Source: Bacillus smithii (GTDB taxonomy: Bacteria; Bacillota; Bacilli; Bacillales; DSM-4216). Taken from it: 64,000 bases of DNA. Numbering within the stretch: the stretch's first letter is position 1; every line of letters begins with the position of its first letter. Under the pieces are notes generated by a model. The model was given only the letters and a program-made list of their open reading frames with translations. It was not told the origin of the DNA and ran no database searches. Of this stretch, positions 17,236 to 26,469 are shown piece after piece. A program made the translations under genes and the position numbers. The stretch is taken from assembly GCF_001050115.1 (NCBI RefSeq), contig NZ_CP012024.1, positions 3,122,001 to 3,186,000 of the forward strand, read 5' to 3'.

Positions 17236-17797
17236 TAATATCCACTCCTTTTTTTGTATAATTATAACAAAAGCCCTGCTGATTTACAGCAGAGCTTAAT
17301 ATAAATTCCCATTCTATATGATCCGAATCAGATTTCAGCCTATTATTAAAAAAAACGGTTTCTTCAAAAACATCTACTAAATCAGTAGCAGACGATTCCA
17401 TACAACCCGTTATAAATTCATTTAGTGCTGTAAGTAATTCAGAAATAGACAATAACAGATTAGAATGGATTTCATTTTCAATGTCCATCTCTAAAAGCAT
17501 CTGTCTATATGTTAAAAAGTTTAATATTTCCTCTGTATCCGGCAACGTCGTTTTCCCAATGTTTTTTACATAGCCTATACCGTACTCATTCATCCAGTCC
17601 CAAAAATACGAATTTTCATCGTCAAGTTCAATTCCGTATTTTACCATTTGGGGAAACGAAACAAAATTAGCAGGTGACCATTTCATACAATGAAATAAGC
17701 TGCTGATCATACTATTCATAATGAAAGTCAACAATCGATCAGATTCAGTTTGATCCGTCCTTTGAATTCCCATGAACTCCCAAACATTGATGTTCAT
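17228..17797 (-). CDS. Unknown protein, first gene of SecB-like cassette
   Basis: A 189-residue acidic protein with no family I recognise. It begins MNINVWEFMGIQRTD, is rich in aromatic residues (FWDWMNEYGIGY near residue 65) and ends with predicted beta strands around WEFILSSAVNQQGF. There is no signal peptide or membrane segment. A strong RBS (GGAAGGAGGAAGG) and a promoter with an inverted repeat precede it. Stop and next start overlap, so it is the lead gene of a three-gene operon with the SecB-like and PD-(D/E)XK-like proteins. In a toxin-antitoxin-chaperone reading it could be the client of the SecB-like protein, but nothing in its sequence proves that. Confidence 0.7.
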   Translation of the reverse strand: MNINVWEFMGIQRTDQTESDRLLTFIMNSMISSLFHCMKWSPANFVSFPQMVKYGIELDDENSYFWDWMNEYGIGYVKNIGKTTLPDTEEILNFLTYRQMLLEMDIENEIHSNLLLSISELLTALNEFITGCMESSATDLVDVFEETVFFNNRLKSDSDHIEWEFILSSAVNQQGFCYNYTKKGVDIIG

Positions 17798-17832
17798 AGT
17801 CCTTCCTCCTTCCGAACGTGCTGTTTAACTTT

Positions 17833-17874
17833 ATTATATAGAATATACGGCCAAAACGATACTAAAAATATCGT
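17833..17874 (-). promoter_or_regulatory. Promoter and inverted-repeat operator of SecB-like cassette
   Basis: On the minus strand TATAAT (17838-17833) is a perfect -10. Seventeen bases upstream the -35 position is occupied by one half of a perfect inverted repeat, ACGATA (17856-17861) and TATCGT (17869-17874) separated by 7 bp. A repressor bound there would cover the -35 region, as in autoregulated modules. Confidence 0.55.
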
Positions 17875-17959
17875 AAAAAATTTTCGACAAATGCCTAATT
17901 GGGGTCACTATAAATTAAGACTAAATCGAAAACAAACCCAATTCTTTTGACAACTGTTC

Positions 17960-18823
17960 TTAAAGCTTTGTCTTGTTTCTTTTTACATGCTTAAACAGCT
18001 CTTGATCCGTCCATTTCATTTTATTTTGTAAAGCGACACAGAATGATGCGAGCAGAAATGGGCCGTCTGAATTGGACTGGAACTCTATCCCTCCTGAAGA
18101 AAGGTCGTCTAGTTTGGCTGTGACCGAATCATATTCTTCTCTATAAATGCGCATCGCTTCTTTCGACAATTCCTCTGCCATATCGGTTAATCCGTATTTC
18201 TCCAGCATTCGTCTCTCGTGCTCGCCGATGTAGTACGTGCAGGAAAAGAGAAGAGAAATTTCATCATTCGTGAGGATATTTAGCGAACCGAAAATCTCTT
18301 TCACTTCTTTCTCCAACTCGCGAATCAGCTTCCATTCTTTTTTCCGGGGTGCTAATTCTTTCACAATGCTGGAATAATACCAGTGTTGATCGCGTTTTCC
18401 ACGGTTGAAACGCTCCCAAATTTTTTCTCCAATCACTTCAAGATCAGCCCGGATCGTTCTTAAGTTATGTAATTTATCCGCCGTGATCACTTGAATTTCT
18501 TCTAAACTTGCCTGTTTCAACGAATCAATGGTGTGCTGTTTTCGCTCATTCCAAGGCAAGCTTTTATCCGGTTCCGAGGCCGCACGCACAAGAATGGCAA
18601 TCCGTTCTCCAAAATGTTCTGTCAATTCCTCATAAGTGACAGAAGTGTCTTCAAGGGTGTCATGAAGGATGCCTGCAGCGATGACCTCATCACTGCACTT
18701 CGCCTTTTGCAAAAGCATCCCAACGGCAAATGGATGCGTAATATACGGAATGTCTGTCGATTTCCTAGTCTGTCCTTCATGCGCTTTTGCTGCAAAAATA
18801 ATCGCCTTTTCAATGATGCTCAC
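17960..18823 (-). CDS. HD-domain (p)ppGpp hydrolase-like protein with C-terminal extension
   Basis: A 287-residue protein. Residues 1-190 show the RelA/SpoT-type HD hydrolase: FAAKAHEGQTRK, YITHPFAVGMLL, AAGILHDTLEDT (the HD pair) and TADKLHNLRTI. No synthetase domain is present, so it resembles small alarmone hydrolases that remove pyrophosphate from (p)ppGpp. About 95 further residues of unknown function follow. The GTG at 18823 is chosen because GGGAGGAATG precedes it; the longer upstream frame would run through this RBS. It lies 160 bp upstream of the SecB-like cassette on the same strand with its own spacing. Substrate could also be another nucleotide. Confidence 0.82.
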   Translation of the reverse strand: MSIIEKAIIFAAKAHEGQTRKSTDIPYITHPFAVGMLLQKAKCSDEVIAAGILHDTLEDTSVTYEELTEHFGERIAILVRAASEPDKSLPWNERKQHTIDSLKQASLEEIQVITADKLHNLRTIRADLEVIGEKIWERFNRGKRDQHWYYSSIVKELAPRKKEWKLIRELEKEVKEIFGSLNILTNDEISLLFSCTYYIGEHERRMLEKYGLTDMAEELSKEAMRIYREEYDSVTAKLDDLSSGGIEFQSNSDGPFLLASFCVALQNKMKWTDQELFKHVKRNKTKL

Positions 18824-19274
18824 AATACATTCCTCCCAGTTTTTATCACCATTTATGAAAAACGCAACAGGAATACAGCAATAAAGGAGTAAAAACGGCA
18901 CAGTCCTTGTGATTTTTGCGGGAAAATATAGGAGTCACTGTTCCCGAATGTCAGTATTTTGCATGATGAATTTCCGATATTTTCTTTCATACTATTATAA
19001 TCAAGGAAAATTTTCTTTTTAATGGAAATATTTTTAATAATTTTATAATAGAAGGTTGTGGTTTGAAAAGTGATGCCTATAGCTTAGATTGAAATTATAG
19101 AAAAAACTCTTCTCCAATCTAAAATAGAGGAATTGGCTCCTTATCAAATTTAGGAATATCCCCACATATATAGTTCCTTTTATCTTTATATATAAAAAGC
19201 CCCGCAGAGATTTCTCTCCGCAGTGCTTTTCAATCTGATCTATCAATCTTCGGGGAAAGACAGCGACGTGTAAC
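18824..19274. other. Spacer with terminator only
   Basis: AT-rich, with no convincing reading frame. It contains the promoter region of the HD gene and, at 19195-19230, the terminator of the next minus-strand gene. Nothing else seen. Confidence 0.6.
19195..19230 (-). terminator. Terminator of PPC-repeat protein gene
   Basis: Minus-strand GAAAAGCACTGCGGAGAG with AATCTCTGCGGGGCTTTTT as the second arm and T tract. Confidence 0.8.
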
Positions 19275-20536
19275 CTATTTTACTTTTACTATTCTTTCAG
19301 CACTCCTATTTCTTGATCCATCCATTGCAATTACTTTTATGGATGTTCCAGTTTTCTTAGGTGTGATTCTAATCACATATTTTCCGGATTTGTCGGTTTT
19401 GGCGCTTCCGATTGTTCGACTTCCGACATAGGCTATCACTGTGGAGTTTGGTTCTGCTTTTCCGGTAATCGTGGTGGATTTGCTGGAAATGGTATTCACA
19501 CTAGGTGCAGCAGGCGGAATTTTATCCACTACCACTACCACTTTTTCATTGCTCGTATAACCCATCTTATCTTTCACTGAAACATATAGCTTCGTACCGT
19601 TTGATTGCACTGGAATTGGAATGCTGAAATATCCTTTGCTGTCGCTTTTACCGGTATAAACTTTCGAATTGATTTTCACTGAAACTGTTCCATTTGGCAC
19701 CGTTTTTCCTGTCACTGTCTTGCTCTTATCGCTTACCATATTTACAGTTGGCGGTGCCGGGAGCAAGTCAGGGCATTGGACACTAAGTACGTATTGACCC
19801 GTAGAACTGCCTGCTTGATAAACTTTCACATAATATGTCCCCGCTTCGAGATCCGCCCAGTCTGACCATTTGCCCGGATCCGCCGAATTGCCTTCAGAAA
19901 CATAGTGCCTGAATACCTCATTTCCTTCTGAATCTTCTAGGGCTATATTCACTCCACCTATATAAGAGTCCAGCTTAACCGTTACACGGCCTGCTTTCGG
20001 CAAGACGACTTTGTAGACGTCTTCGCTGTCATTCCAGCTGATAAATCCTGTTACTGTCTGGCTATTGAGCGCGATCGGCTGCGCTTGCGTTGTTCCATCA
20101 TTAGGTTCAATCTCATTATTATGGGCTGCCACGTAGTTTACTTTTAAATCATATTTTCCCGTAGAACTGCCTGCTTGATAAACTTTCACATAGTATGTCC
20201 CCGCTTCGAGATCCGCCCAGTCTGACCATTTGCCCGGATCCGCCGAATTGCCTTCAGAAACATAGTGCCTGAATACTTCATTTCCCTCTGAATCTTCCAG
20301 GGCTATATTCACTCCACCTATATAAGAGTCGAGTTTCACTGTAACTCTCCCAGCTTGCTTTAAATTTATCGTGTAGATTTGTTGATTATCAGTGTCAGTA
20401 ATGTATCCAGAAACTGATGTATCGAACGGCAAGTCTGTCGGTGAACTGGCGAATGCCGTTTTCGTTTTCAGAGATGAAATAGTGAAAATGAGAATAAGAC
20501 CGAAGAAAAGAAAAATATCTTTTTACCACTTTTCAT
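19275..20536 (-). CDS. Secreted PPC-repeat/Ig-like protein, frameshifted in signal peptide
   Basis: The long frame (from 20432 down) has two near-identical PPC-like (pre-peptidase C-terminal) beta domains containing GRVTVKLDSYIGGVNIALED and WADLEAGTYYVKVYQAG, then two bacterial Ig-like modules (KTVTGKTVPNGTVSVK, STTITGKAEPNSTVIAY). The true start is very probably the ATG at 20536, which has GGAGGGAATTTT upstream. It encodes MKSGKK, then loses frame at a run of five A's (20520-20524). One more A would join it to a hydrophobic stretch and KTKTAFASSPTD, a normal signal peptide with cleavage near AFA. No protease domain is present, so it is likely an adhesive or binding surface protein. Either the gene is inactive or a base is missing from the read. 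Confidence 0.72.
19801..20330 (-). repeat. Tandem 360-bp period repeat inside PPC gene
   Basis: Bases 19801-19970 and 20161-20330 align at an offset of exactly 360 with four mismatches in 170 bp. The sequence between copies is diverged. This indicates recent duplication or gene conversion of one PPC domain core. Confidence 0.92.
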
Positions 20537-20726
20537 AAAATTCCCTCCTAATCAAAAAGTAATAATATTGACTGTTTATGTACTTCACTCCCTTTATCCG
20601 ACTATTGAACTAGTACTTTTTTATTCTACAACTATTAACAAAATAGGACATTATTTTTTCTTTTTCAAAATTCGACCAATTTCGCGAAATTTTCAACGTG
20701 ACAGTCAGTTCCCAAGAAATAAAAAC

Positions 20727-20762
20727 AAAACCCTGCAAAGACTTTTCTCCACAGAGTTTTTT
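20727..20762 (-). terminator. Terminator of C39-like peptidase gene
   Basis: AAAACTCTGTGGAGAAAAG pairs with CTTTGCAGGGTTTT on the minus strand, followed by a T run. Confidence 0.7.
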
Positions 20763-20796
20763 CAACCTATTTTTTAGAGACGGACAGGCACACATA

Positions 20797-21684
20797 CTAA
20801 GGCGTTTCATATAGAAAATATCCTTGCAACGCTTTGACATAAAGATTACTTCCTACCTGATACATTCCTCCGTTGTCTTTGCTGTAGCTGTACACTCGAT
20901 AGGTCTCATATGGGTAAAGCATTCGGACGAACTTGAGCTGACCTGCTTCATTCTTGCTTTGGAGCTGTATCGGTTTTAAAATCGTCACTTTCCCTATCTG
21001 TCCTTTTTTCAACTCTTTCTTCCAATTCGGTTTTGGCAAATAACTGATCGCTTGTCTGCCCATTTGTATCCAGGCCGCTTCGAAGCCTTTCCTGTTGACC
21101 GCACGATTTTTCCGATGGTACAGAGGATCATTGATATAGATATAACGATCGTCATACCCCGTTATAAGAACGGAATGTTCCCGATAAGTAATGGCAACTT
21201 TGCCTTTTCTGGTATTCCAAATACGAAACTCAGAAGAAGGCAGTTTCTTAAATTTTGAATTGACAATGACCCAAACCGGGGCACCGCGATCGATAAATTG
21301 ATAAATCGTCTTCAGATCTTTATTCGACAAATTGACAGCCCGATCGTGTATATATTTTTGAGCCAATTCATAAATGGGGGGATAATAGACCCCGTAGCCG
21401 CTTTGTGTGAACGTGTACATATTTCCGACAAATCCTTCGTAAGGATTGCCGTAGAGGCCGTTTTGACGAAAAGGAACTTTTTTCACTTGCTTGGCCAATG
21501 TCATTTTGTCCACTTTCACTCCTGCGTGCTGCAAAAGCATCGCGAGAGATGTGACCTCACAGCCGCGAGGCAATTGGGGCATTTGCTGAATATAGGGTGC
21601 ATTTAAAATGGTTTTCGCATTCGTTTGATCTGTCCACCCCAAACAAATAAGAAATAAAGCACCGAATAAAATGATTTTTTTCAA
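20797..21684 (-). CDS. Secreted C39-like cysteine peptidase
   Basis: A 295-residue exported protein with a signal peptide ending near TNAKT. The Peptidase_C39_2 domain spans residues about 28-210: RGCEVTSLAMLLQHAG with the catalytic Cys, YREHSVLITGYDD with the His, and YINDPLY with the Asp. The C-terminal 75 residues look like an SH3-like or wall-binding extension (VTILKPIQLQ, KALQGYFLYE). Such proteins are common in Bacillaceae, of unknown substrate, and not linked to bacteriocin export since no ABC domain is attached. Start has AGGAGAG upstream. It is probably monocistronic. Confidence 0.88.
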   Translation of the reverse strand: MKKIILFGALFLICLGWTDQTNAKTILNAPYIQQMPQLPRGCEVTSLAMLLQHAGVKVDKMTLAKQVKKVPFRQNGLYGNPYEGFVGNMYTFTQSGYGVYYPPIYELAQKYIHDRAVNLSNKDLKTIYQFIDRGAPVWVIVNSKFKKLPSSEFRIWNTRKGKVAITYREHSVLITGYDDRYIYINDPLYHRKNRAVNRKGFEAAWIQMGRQAISYLPKPNWKKELKKGQIGKVTILKPIQLQSKNEAGQLKFVRMLYPYETYRVYSYSKDNGGMYQVGSNLYVKALQGYFLYETP

Positions 21685-21894
21685 ACATTTCTCTCCTTAT
21701 CCAACTCTTCCTCTTTATTGTCTGCCATTGTTCAAGAAACTACTCCATTCTTTTCAGCGGTCAGTACCATGAATGGCGAACCGTCGAGCGAGAGTCAAAT
21801 GCAATAAAGTTAGCGGAAGCAGCATCCATCAATAGATGGTCTCAAATATTAAGAGCACATACGCAGAAAAATTCCGGCGGGTGATAAGGTCGCA

Positions 21895-22872
21895 TCACAA
21901 TTGTTCGAATTTCCGCAGCTGATCCTCTCTGCCAAAGACAATCAATAAATCATTGGCCAACAGTTGTTCATCTGGTTTCGGGTTGCTGATGATCGTATTT
22001 CCCCGCTTGATGGCCACAATGGTGACCCCGCACACTTGACGGAGTTTCGACTGCTTTAACGTTTGATTGACCAGCTTGGAATCTTCTCTCAGCACGATTT
22101 CTTCCACATTATAGGCTCCTTCCGAATCTTGCAAAAGGGTATCCACTAATTCCATGCTGACTGGTTTCAATACGGACATCGCCATTCGTTTTCCGCCGAT
22201 GCTGGAAGTGTTAATCACTTTATCCGCACCGGCACTGTATAACTTTTTTTCCGCCTCTTCTTTCTCCGCCCTCGTTACAATGAGGATATTCGGATTGATT
22301 CCTCGTGCCGTGAGCGTAATAAACACGTTATCGGTATCGCTTGGCAGCGTGATGACAATACAAGAAGCCCGTTCAATGCCGGCCGCGATGAGAACATCAT
22401 CATCGGTGGCATCTCCGTTTACATAAAGAAGATCTTCTGTTTTTTCTAATATTTGCTCGTTTTTTTCCACTGCTACAATCGGCTGATGTTCCCGTTTTAA
22501 TTGAGCAACCACTTGTTTGCCGACTCTTCCCAAACCGCATACAATAATATGTTGTTCCAGTTGATCAATCTTATGGTTCATTTTTCTACGTTTCACCTCA
22601 TCCGCCCATTTCCCGTCAATCACCGCACTGGCAAATCGGGCCAAAATATACGTCACAATCCCAATCGCAACCGGAATAATAATCAGGGTAAAAATCTTCC
22701 CTTGAATCGTCGTCGGTGTCATATCCCCGTAGCCGATCGTCAGCACAGAAACGACCGTCAGCCATACCGCATCAAAAAAAGACAGGTGCTCTGTCCACAT
22801 ATAGCCGAATGTACCAATAATAAGCGTAAGTGCAAGACAAGAAACAGGAATAATCAGCTTGCGAATATTCAT
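21895..22872 (-). CDS. Two-TM potassium channel with RCK domains (YugO-like)
   Basis: A 325-residue K+ channel subunit. The pore region has two helices flanking VLTIGYGDMTP, with the TIGYGD selectivity filter. It is followed by a TrkA-N/RCK Rossmann domain (VCGLGRVGKQVVAQL, YVNGDATDDDVL) and a C-terminal TrkA-C domain. The ATG at 22872 is preferred to the in-frame start at 22950 because TAGGAGG lies seven bases before it. B. subtilis YugO, the same architecture, mediates potassium release in electrical signalling within biofilms. No partner genes are adjacent. Confidence 0.92.
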   Translation of the reverse strand: MNIRKLIIPVSCLALTLIIGTFGYMWTEHLSFFDAVWLTVVSVLTIGYGDMTPTTIQGKIFTLIIIPVAIGIVTYILARFASAVIDGKWADEVKRRKMNHKIDQLEQHIIVCGLGRVGKQVVAQLKREHQPIVAVEKNEQILEKTEDLLYVNGDATDDDVLIAAGIERASCIVITLPSDTDNVFITLTARGINPNILIVTRAEKEEAEKKLYSAGADKVINTSSIGGKRMAMSVLKPVSMELVDTLLQDSEGAYNVEEIVLREDSKLVNQTLKQSKLRQVCGVTIVAIKRGNTIISNPKPDEQLLANDLLIVFGREDQLRKFEQL

Positions 22873-23393
22873 TTTTCCTCCTATCGTAAAAATCACGTCT
22901 TTTATTGCTTCATTTCTCAGCTCTTCTTCGTTGCATCTCCTCTTTTTCATTACAAACAGCTTAGCGAGAAAAAGTGTTGCAGCGGACTGATTCTCTTGGC
23001 TTCGCGCTGTAAGAAATGAATTAATATGCCCTGCTTATGTATCCAACTCCGAAATCACCACCGGTTCAATCCTTGCCGCAAACAGTAAAAGATGTCCATT
23101 TATCCACTTTTGCATTTCCTTGAGGATGTCGGATTTTGTAAATTTTTCTTAAAATACGTAATCTTTCATACATATTATAAATCACTTCTATCAAAATGAA
23201 TGAAGTTTTATCATCTTTCTTGCCGATTAGCCAAGCGGCAGCCAGAACGACGCTTCAAACAAAAAACAAAGAATGATCCATTCCGCTAAGAAAATAAAAA
23301 AAGAAAAGCCTCGTGAGAGACCTTTCCGCAGAGCTTTTCTTCGACATGTTTTGTTCAACCACGATCGGGTGCAGACGCCCCACACCCAATCTG
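22873..23393. other. Spacer without gene
   Basis: It contains the channel promoter region and the chemoreceptor terminator at 23303-23340. No conserved frame or other element seen. Confidence 0.55.
23303..23340 (-). terminator. Terminator of chemoreceptor gene
   Basis: Minus-strand AGAAAAGCTCTGCGGAAAGG and CTCTCACGAGGCTTTTC arms, same family as the other GC-box terminators here. Confidence 0.7.
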
Positions 23394-25049
23394 CTATTCT
23401 TTCAGTTTAAATTGAGACATCGTTGCATTTAAGGATTCGGTCAGTTCTCTTAGCGAAGACACTTTTCCCACCATTTTACTAATAGAATGTTTCTGTTCCT
23501 GAGTGGAGGCAGAGATTTCTTCGCTTCCTGCCGCTGTTTCTTCCACAACTGCACTGATGCTCTCTACATTTTGCAGAACATATTCGTTGGATTTTTTAGA
23601 ACGATCAACCCCACTGACCAACTCTTCCAGCACCGAAGTGATTCCTTTTACTTTTTCTTCGATTTGTTCGAAGACTTCCAAGGTGCGGTTCATGTTTCTA
23701 TTTTGCTGATCTGCAATTTTAACCCCTTCTTCAACGGAAGAAGTAATCGATGTTAAGCCATTTTTAATGAAATTGACCATCTCAAAGATTTGTTTCGTAG
23801 CCTGTGTGGAATCTTCCGCCAACTTTTTGACCTCTTCGGCAACCACGGCAAATCCTTTTCCTGCTTCCCCTGCTCGTGCAGCTTCTATTGCCGCATTTAA
23901 AGCAAGCAAGTTCGTTTGGTCTGCAATATCCGAAACGACTTTGGCCATATCTTCGATTTTGACAGCATATTGGATAAAGTTATTGGTAGCTTGTTCGATC
24001 GTACGTGTCGCTTTCACATTGTTCTCGATGAATGATTTTTGTTCATTGATGGCATTTCTGCCGTCCATGATCACCGTATTGGCATCATTCGCAAACTCAA
24101 CAGATTTCCCTGCTTTTTCAACGTTGTCAGCAAATTGCCGGTCCATTTGTTCGATTAATTCTACGGAGCTTTGCAAATCCTCTGAAATGCTTTGCGCTCC
24201 CTTTGATAATTCATCGGTGGAAACGGCAATTTGGTTGCTTGACTCCGTTAACGTTTGGTTCTCCGTTTCTAATTCTTTGGCGAACAAGTCTACCTTTTCA
24301 CTGGCATGTTCGATGGAAGTCAACAAATTGGATAGGTGATCGACCATTTTAGAAAAAGCATCGTTTAATAAACCGAGTTCATCATGATGTTTGTATTCAA
24401 CATGGTCGACTATAAGATTCCCTGAAGCAATTTCTTGTGCGTTTTTCGCCAGCTTCTTTAAAGGATTCGTAATACCGTTTGCCATTCTCATAACGACAAC
24501 AGCTGTAACGACGAGCAGGATTATACTTCCGATAAGAGCAAACGTGATGACAAAACTGATTTTAGACTTCAATGATGCTTGCAAAAATTCATAGTGGTTG
24601 GATGTATAGAGATCCAACATGTATAAATCATTTGTGATACCCAGGGTTCTCAGCGACTGCCGTTTTACTTCAGGAGCATTTTCATCTTTAAGAGCATCCA
24701 ATGATTGAGATTTTAAGTCCGTAAACTTCGCTTGCGCTTTACTCAGAATTTGTTTTGATTCTTTTTCCTTTAACAGTCCGTCCGCTTGTTTAAACAGTTT
24801 ATCCGTCAGTTCTAATTGTTGTTCTGCATCTTGTTTGTTTCCATCTGTCATGTTGTAGGCAAAAGTATTTAAACTTTGCATCGTCGCTTTCGTTTCGGCC
24901 CTTAACTCTTGGACAGTCAGTAAAACTTTCATATAATCTTGGTTCGAACTTTGTATGGATAACATACGAATAATGATAAATGCGATCATGAATATTGAGA
25001 GAGCTAACATGAGCAATGAATTCAGTAAAATTTTCTTTTTAATCGTCAT
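23394..25049 (-). CDS. Methyl-accepting chemotaxis protein
   Basis: A 551-residue chemoreceptor: transmembrane helix at residues about 8-30, an all-helical extracytoplasmic sensor of roughly 130 residues, a second helix near 168-190, HAMP domain ([20 protein letters not shown]), then a long coiled-coil signalling domain. The hairpin tip has [20 protein letters not shown], the universal CheA/CheW contact. It lies 14 bp downstream of a BMP-type substrate-binding lipoprotein on the same strand. The ligand may therefore be sensed through that binding protein. The sensor domain resembles four-helix-bundle types rather than dCache. Confidence 0.95.
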   Translation of the reverse strand: MTIKKKILLNSLLMLALSIFMIAFIIIRMLSIQSSNQDYMKVLLTVQELRAETKATMQSLNTFAYNMTDGNKQDAEQQLELTDKLFKQADGLLKEKESKQILSKAQAKFTDLKSQSLDALKDENAPEVKRQSLRTLGITNDLYMLDLYTSNHYEFLQASLKSKISFVITFALIGSIILLVVTAVVVMRMANGITNPLKKLAKNAQEIASGNLIVDHVEYKHHDELGLLNDAFSKMVDHLSNLLTSIEHASEKVDLFAKELETENQTLTESSNQIAVSTDELSKGAQSISEDLQSSVELIEQMDRQFADNVEKAGKSVEFANDANTVIMDGRNAINEQKSFIENNVKATRTIEQATNNFIQYAVKIEDMAKVVSDIADQTNLLALNAAIEAARAGEAGKGFAVVAEEVKKLAEDSTQATKQIFEMVNFIKNGLTSITSSVEEGVKIADQQNRNMNRTLEVFEQIEEKVKGITSVLEELVSGVDRSKKSNEYVLQNVESISAVVEETAAGSEEISASTQEQKHSISKMVGKVSSLRELTESLNATMSQFKLKE

Positions 25050-25063
25050 GATATCCTCCAGAT

Positions 25064-26056
25064 CTAGTTTTGATGAAGAGTAATTTTTTCTCCGTTAATA
25101 AGCTTTTCTTTCGCTGACTCCAGCGCTTTTTTATCTTTATCCGTGAAAGGAATGACACGAATAGGAGCAAGACCCACACCGTTTTCTTTCAGCCCTAATT
25201 CGATCGGATGAGAAGGCAGTTCTTTGTTTTTCTTGTAATCTTTGATGATATTAAATATAGCGACATCCACGTTTTTCATCATCGAAGTGACAACGGCTTT
25301 TTCTGCATAAAAATATTGGTCGCTGTCCACACCGATGGCATATACGTGGTTTCTTTCGGCTTCTTTCAAAACTCCGACCCCCGTAAATCCGGCAGCCGCA
25401 TAGAGTACGTCACTATGATTAGCAATCATTTCTTTAGCGATGCGGGCACCTAGCTTATCATCGCCAAAGTTGCCGCCGGCATATTTCGTCAATATTTTAA
25501 TGCTTGGATCCACTGACTTTACTCCTTCTTCAAAACCTCTCGCAAACTTTTGAATAAGAGGAACTTTATCACCGCCTATAAAACCGACTGTTTTCGTTTT
25601 GGTCGTCAACGCGGCAATGACACCCGCTAAATAGCTTCCTTCATCTTCTTTAAACGTAATAGAAGTGACGTTGGGCAAATCCGATACGGCATCGATCAAC
25701 ACAAATTTTTGGTTTGGATATTGTTTGGCCACTTTTTCCAAATCCTCTTGCACCATATATCCTAAACCAATCACGATATCGTTTTTCTCTTTTACCAGTT
25801 CTTTCAATCCTTGTTCATATGTTTTCGTATCTTTTAACTCACGATAATCAAATACGATGCCCAAATCATCTCTTGCTTTCATTAATCCTCGAAAAGCTGC
25901 ATCCGAAAATGACTGGTCCCCCAAGCCATCATCCGATAACATGATGCCAACCTTCGTTTTGTGTTTTAAAGGATCTTCCTCTTTTACGCCACACCCGCTT
26001 ATGACGGTCGTAAGGAAAAAAATAATCACAAAGAATATTAATGACTGTTTTTTCAT
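25064..26056 (-). CDS. BMP-family substrate-binding lipoprotein
   Basis: A 330-residue lipoprotein (lipobox ISGC near residue 21) of the basic membrane protein/PnrA family, whose studied members bind nucleosides. Seen: [24 protein letters not shown], the family N-terminal strand and substrate loop, [11 protein letters not shown] and [15 protein letters not shown]. There are no ABC permease or ATPase genes beside it. Instead it forms an operon with a chemoreceptor, suggesting a sensory role rather than transport. The terminator is after the receptor gene. Ligand is inferred only. Confidence 0.88.
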   Translation of the reverse strand: MKKQSLIFFVIIFFLTTVISGCGVKEEDPLKHKTKVGIMLSDDGLGDQSFSDAAFRGLMKARDDLGIVFDYRELKDTKTYEQGLKELVKEKNDIVIGLGYMVQEDLEKVAKQYPNQKFVLIDAVSDLPNVTSITFKEDEGSYLAGVIAALTTKTKTVGFIGGDKVPLIQKFARGFEEGVKSVDPSIKILTKYAGGNFGDDKLGARIAKEMIANHSDVLYAAAGFTGVGVLKEAERNHVYAIGVDSDQYFYAEKAVVTSMMKNVDVAIFNIIKDYKKNKELPSHPIELGLKENGVGLAPIRVIPFTDKDKKALESAKEKLINGEKITLHQN

Positions 26057-26212
26057 CTAAGGTGTTTCCCCTTCCAATATTTTTCTTTATATAAATATCG
26101 ACATCTATTTTATCGACTGTTTTCGATTATTTTGAAATTTTTTTTAATAAAAGTGCGTTGCGTGTCAAATTTAATTTCATCTTTAATAAATCTCCGTTTT
26201 CTGGATAAATAA

Positions 26213-26266
26213 AAAAATCGGAATAGAATGACGGCTTTAATGCCGAACATCCTATCCCGATGATTT
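26213..26266 (-). terminator. Compound hairpin, terminator-like
   Basis: The outer stem ATCGGGATAG/CTATTCCGAT contains an inner CGGC/GCCG hairpin, and there are A/T runs on both sides, so it could act in either direction. Confidence 0.6.
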
Positions 26267-26412
26267 TTACCTAAGTTCACCTGACCCAAAAGGCCGCAGC
26301 GGCATTTACCGCAGTAACAGTTTTGGTAACGCTAGAATCCTCCGATGCTCCACTATTCAATATTCAATGCAACAATTGTTGATGTTTACACAAAATATTT
26401 TAAGCTCTCGAA

Positions 26413-26446
26413 AAAAAGCACTCCCTCCAAAGAGGAAAGTACTTTT
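26413..26446 (-). terminator. Terminator of lantibiotic immunity operon
   Basis: AAAAGTACTTTCCTCT pairs with AGGGAGTGCTTTTTTT on the minus strand, 24 bp after the lipoprotein stop. Confidence 0.85.
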
Positions 26447-26469
26447 CAAATACATACCATCTATGAACT

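Larger units (their letters stand above)
26057..26469. other. Spacer with two terminators
   Basis: The spacer holds a compound hairpin at 26213-26266 and the SpaI-like gene terminator at 26413-26446. No gene seen. Confidence 0.6.

Noticed and set aside
19043-19246. Minus-strand frame beginning MIDQIEKHCGEKSLRGFLY
   Set aside because: Its first codons are the terminator hairpin itself; a similar frame at 20610-20840 arises the same way, so both are artefacts of the shared terminator sequence.
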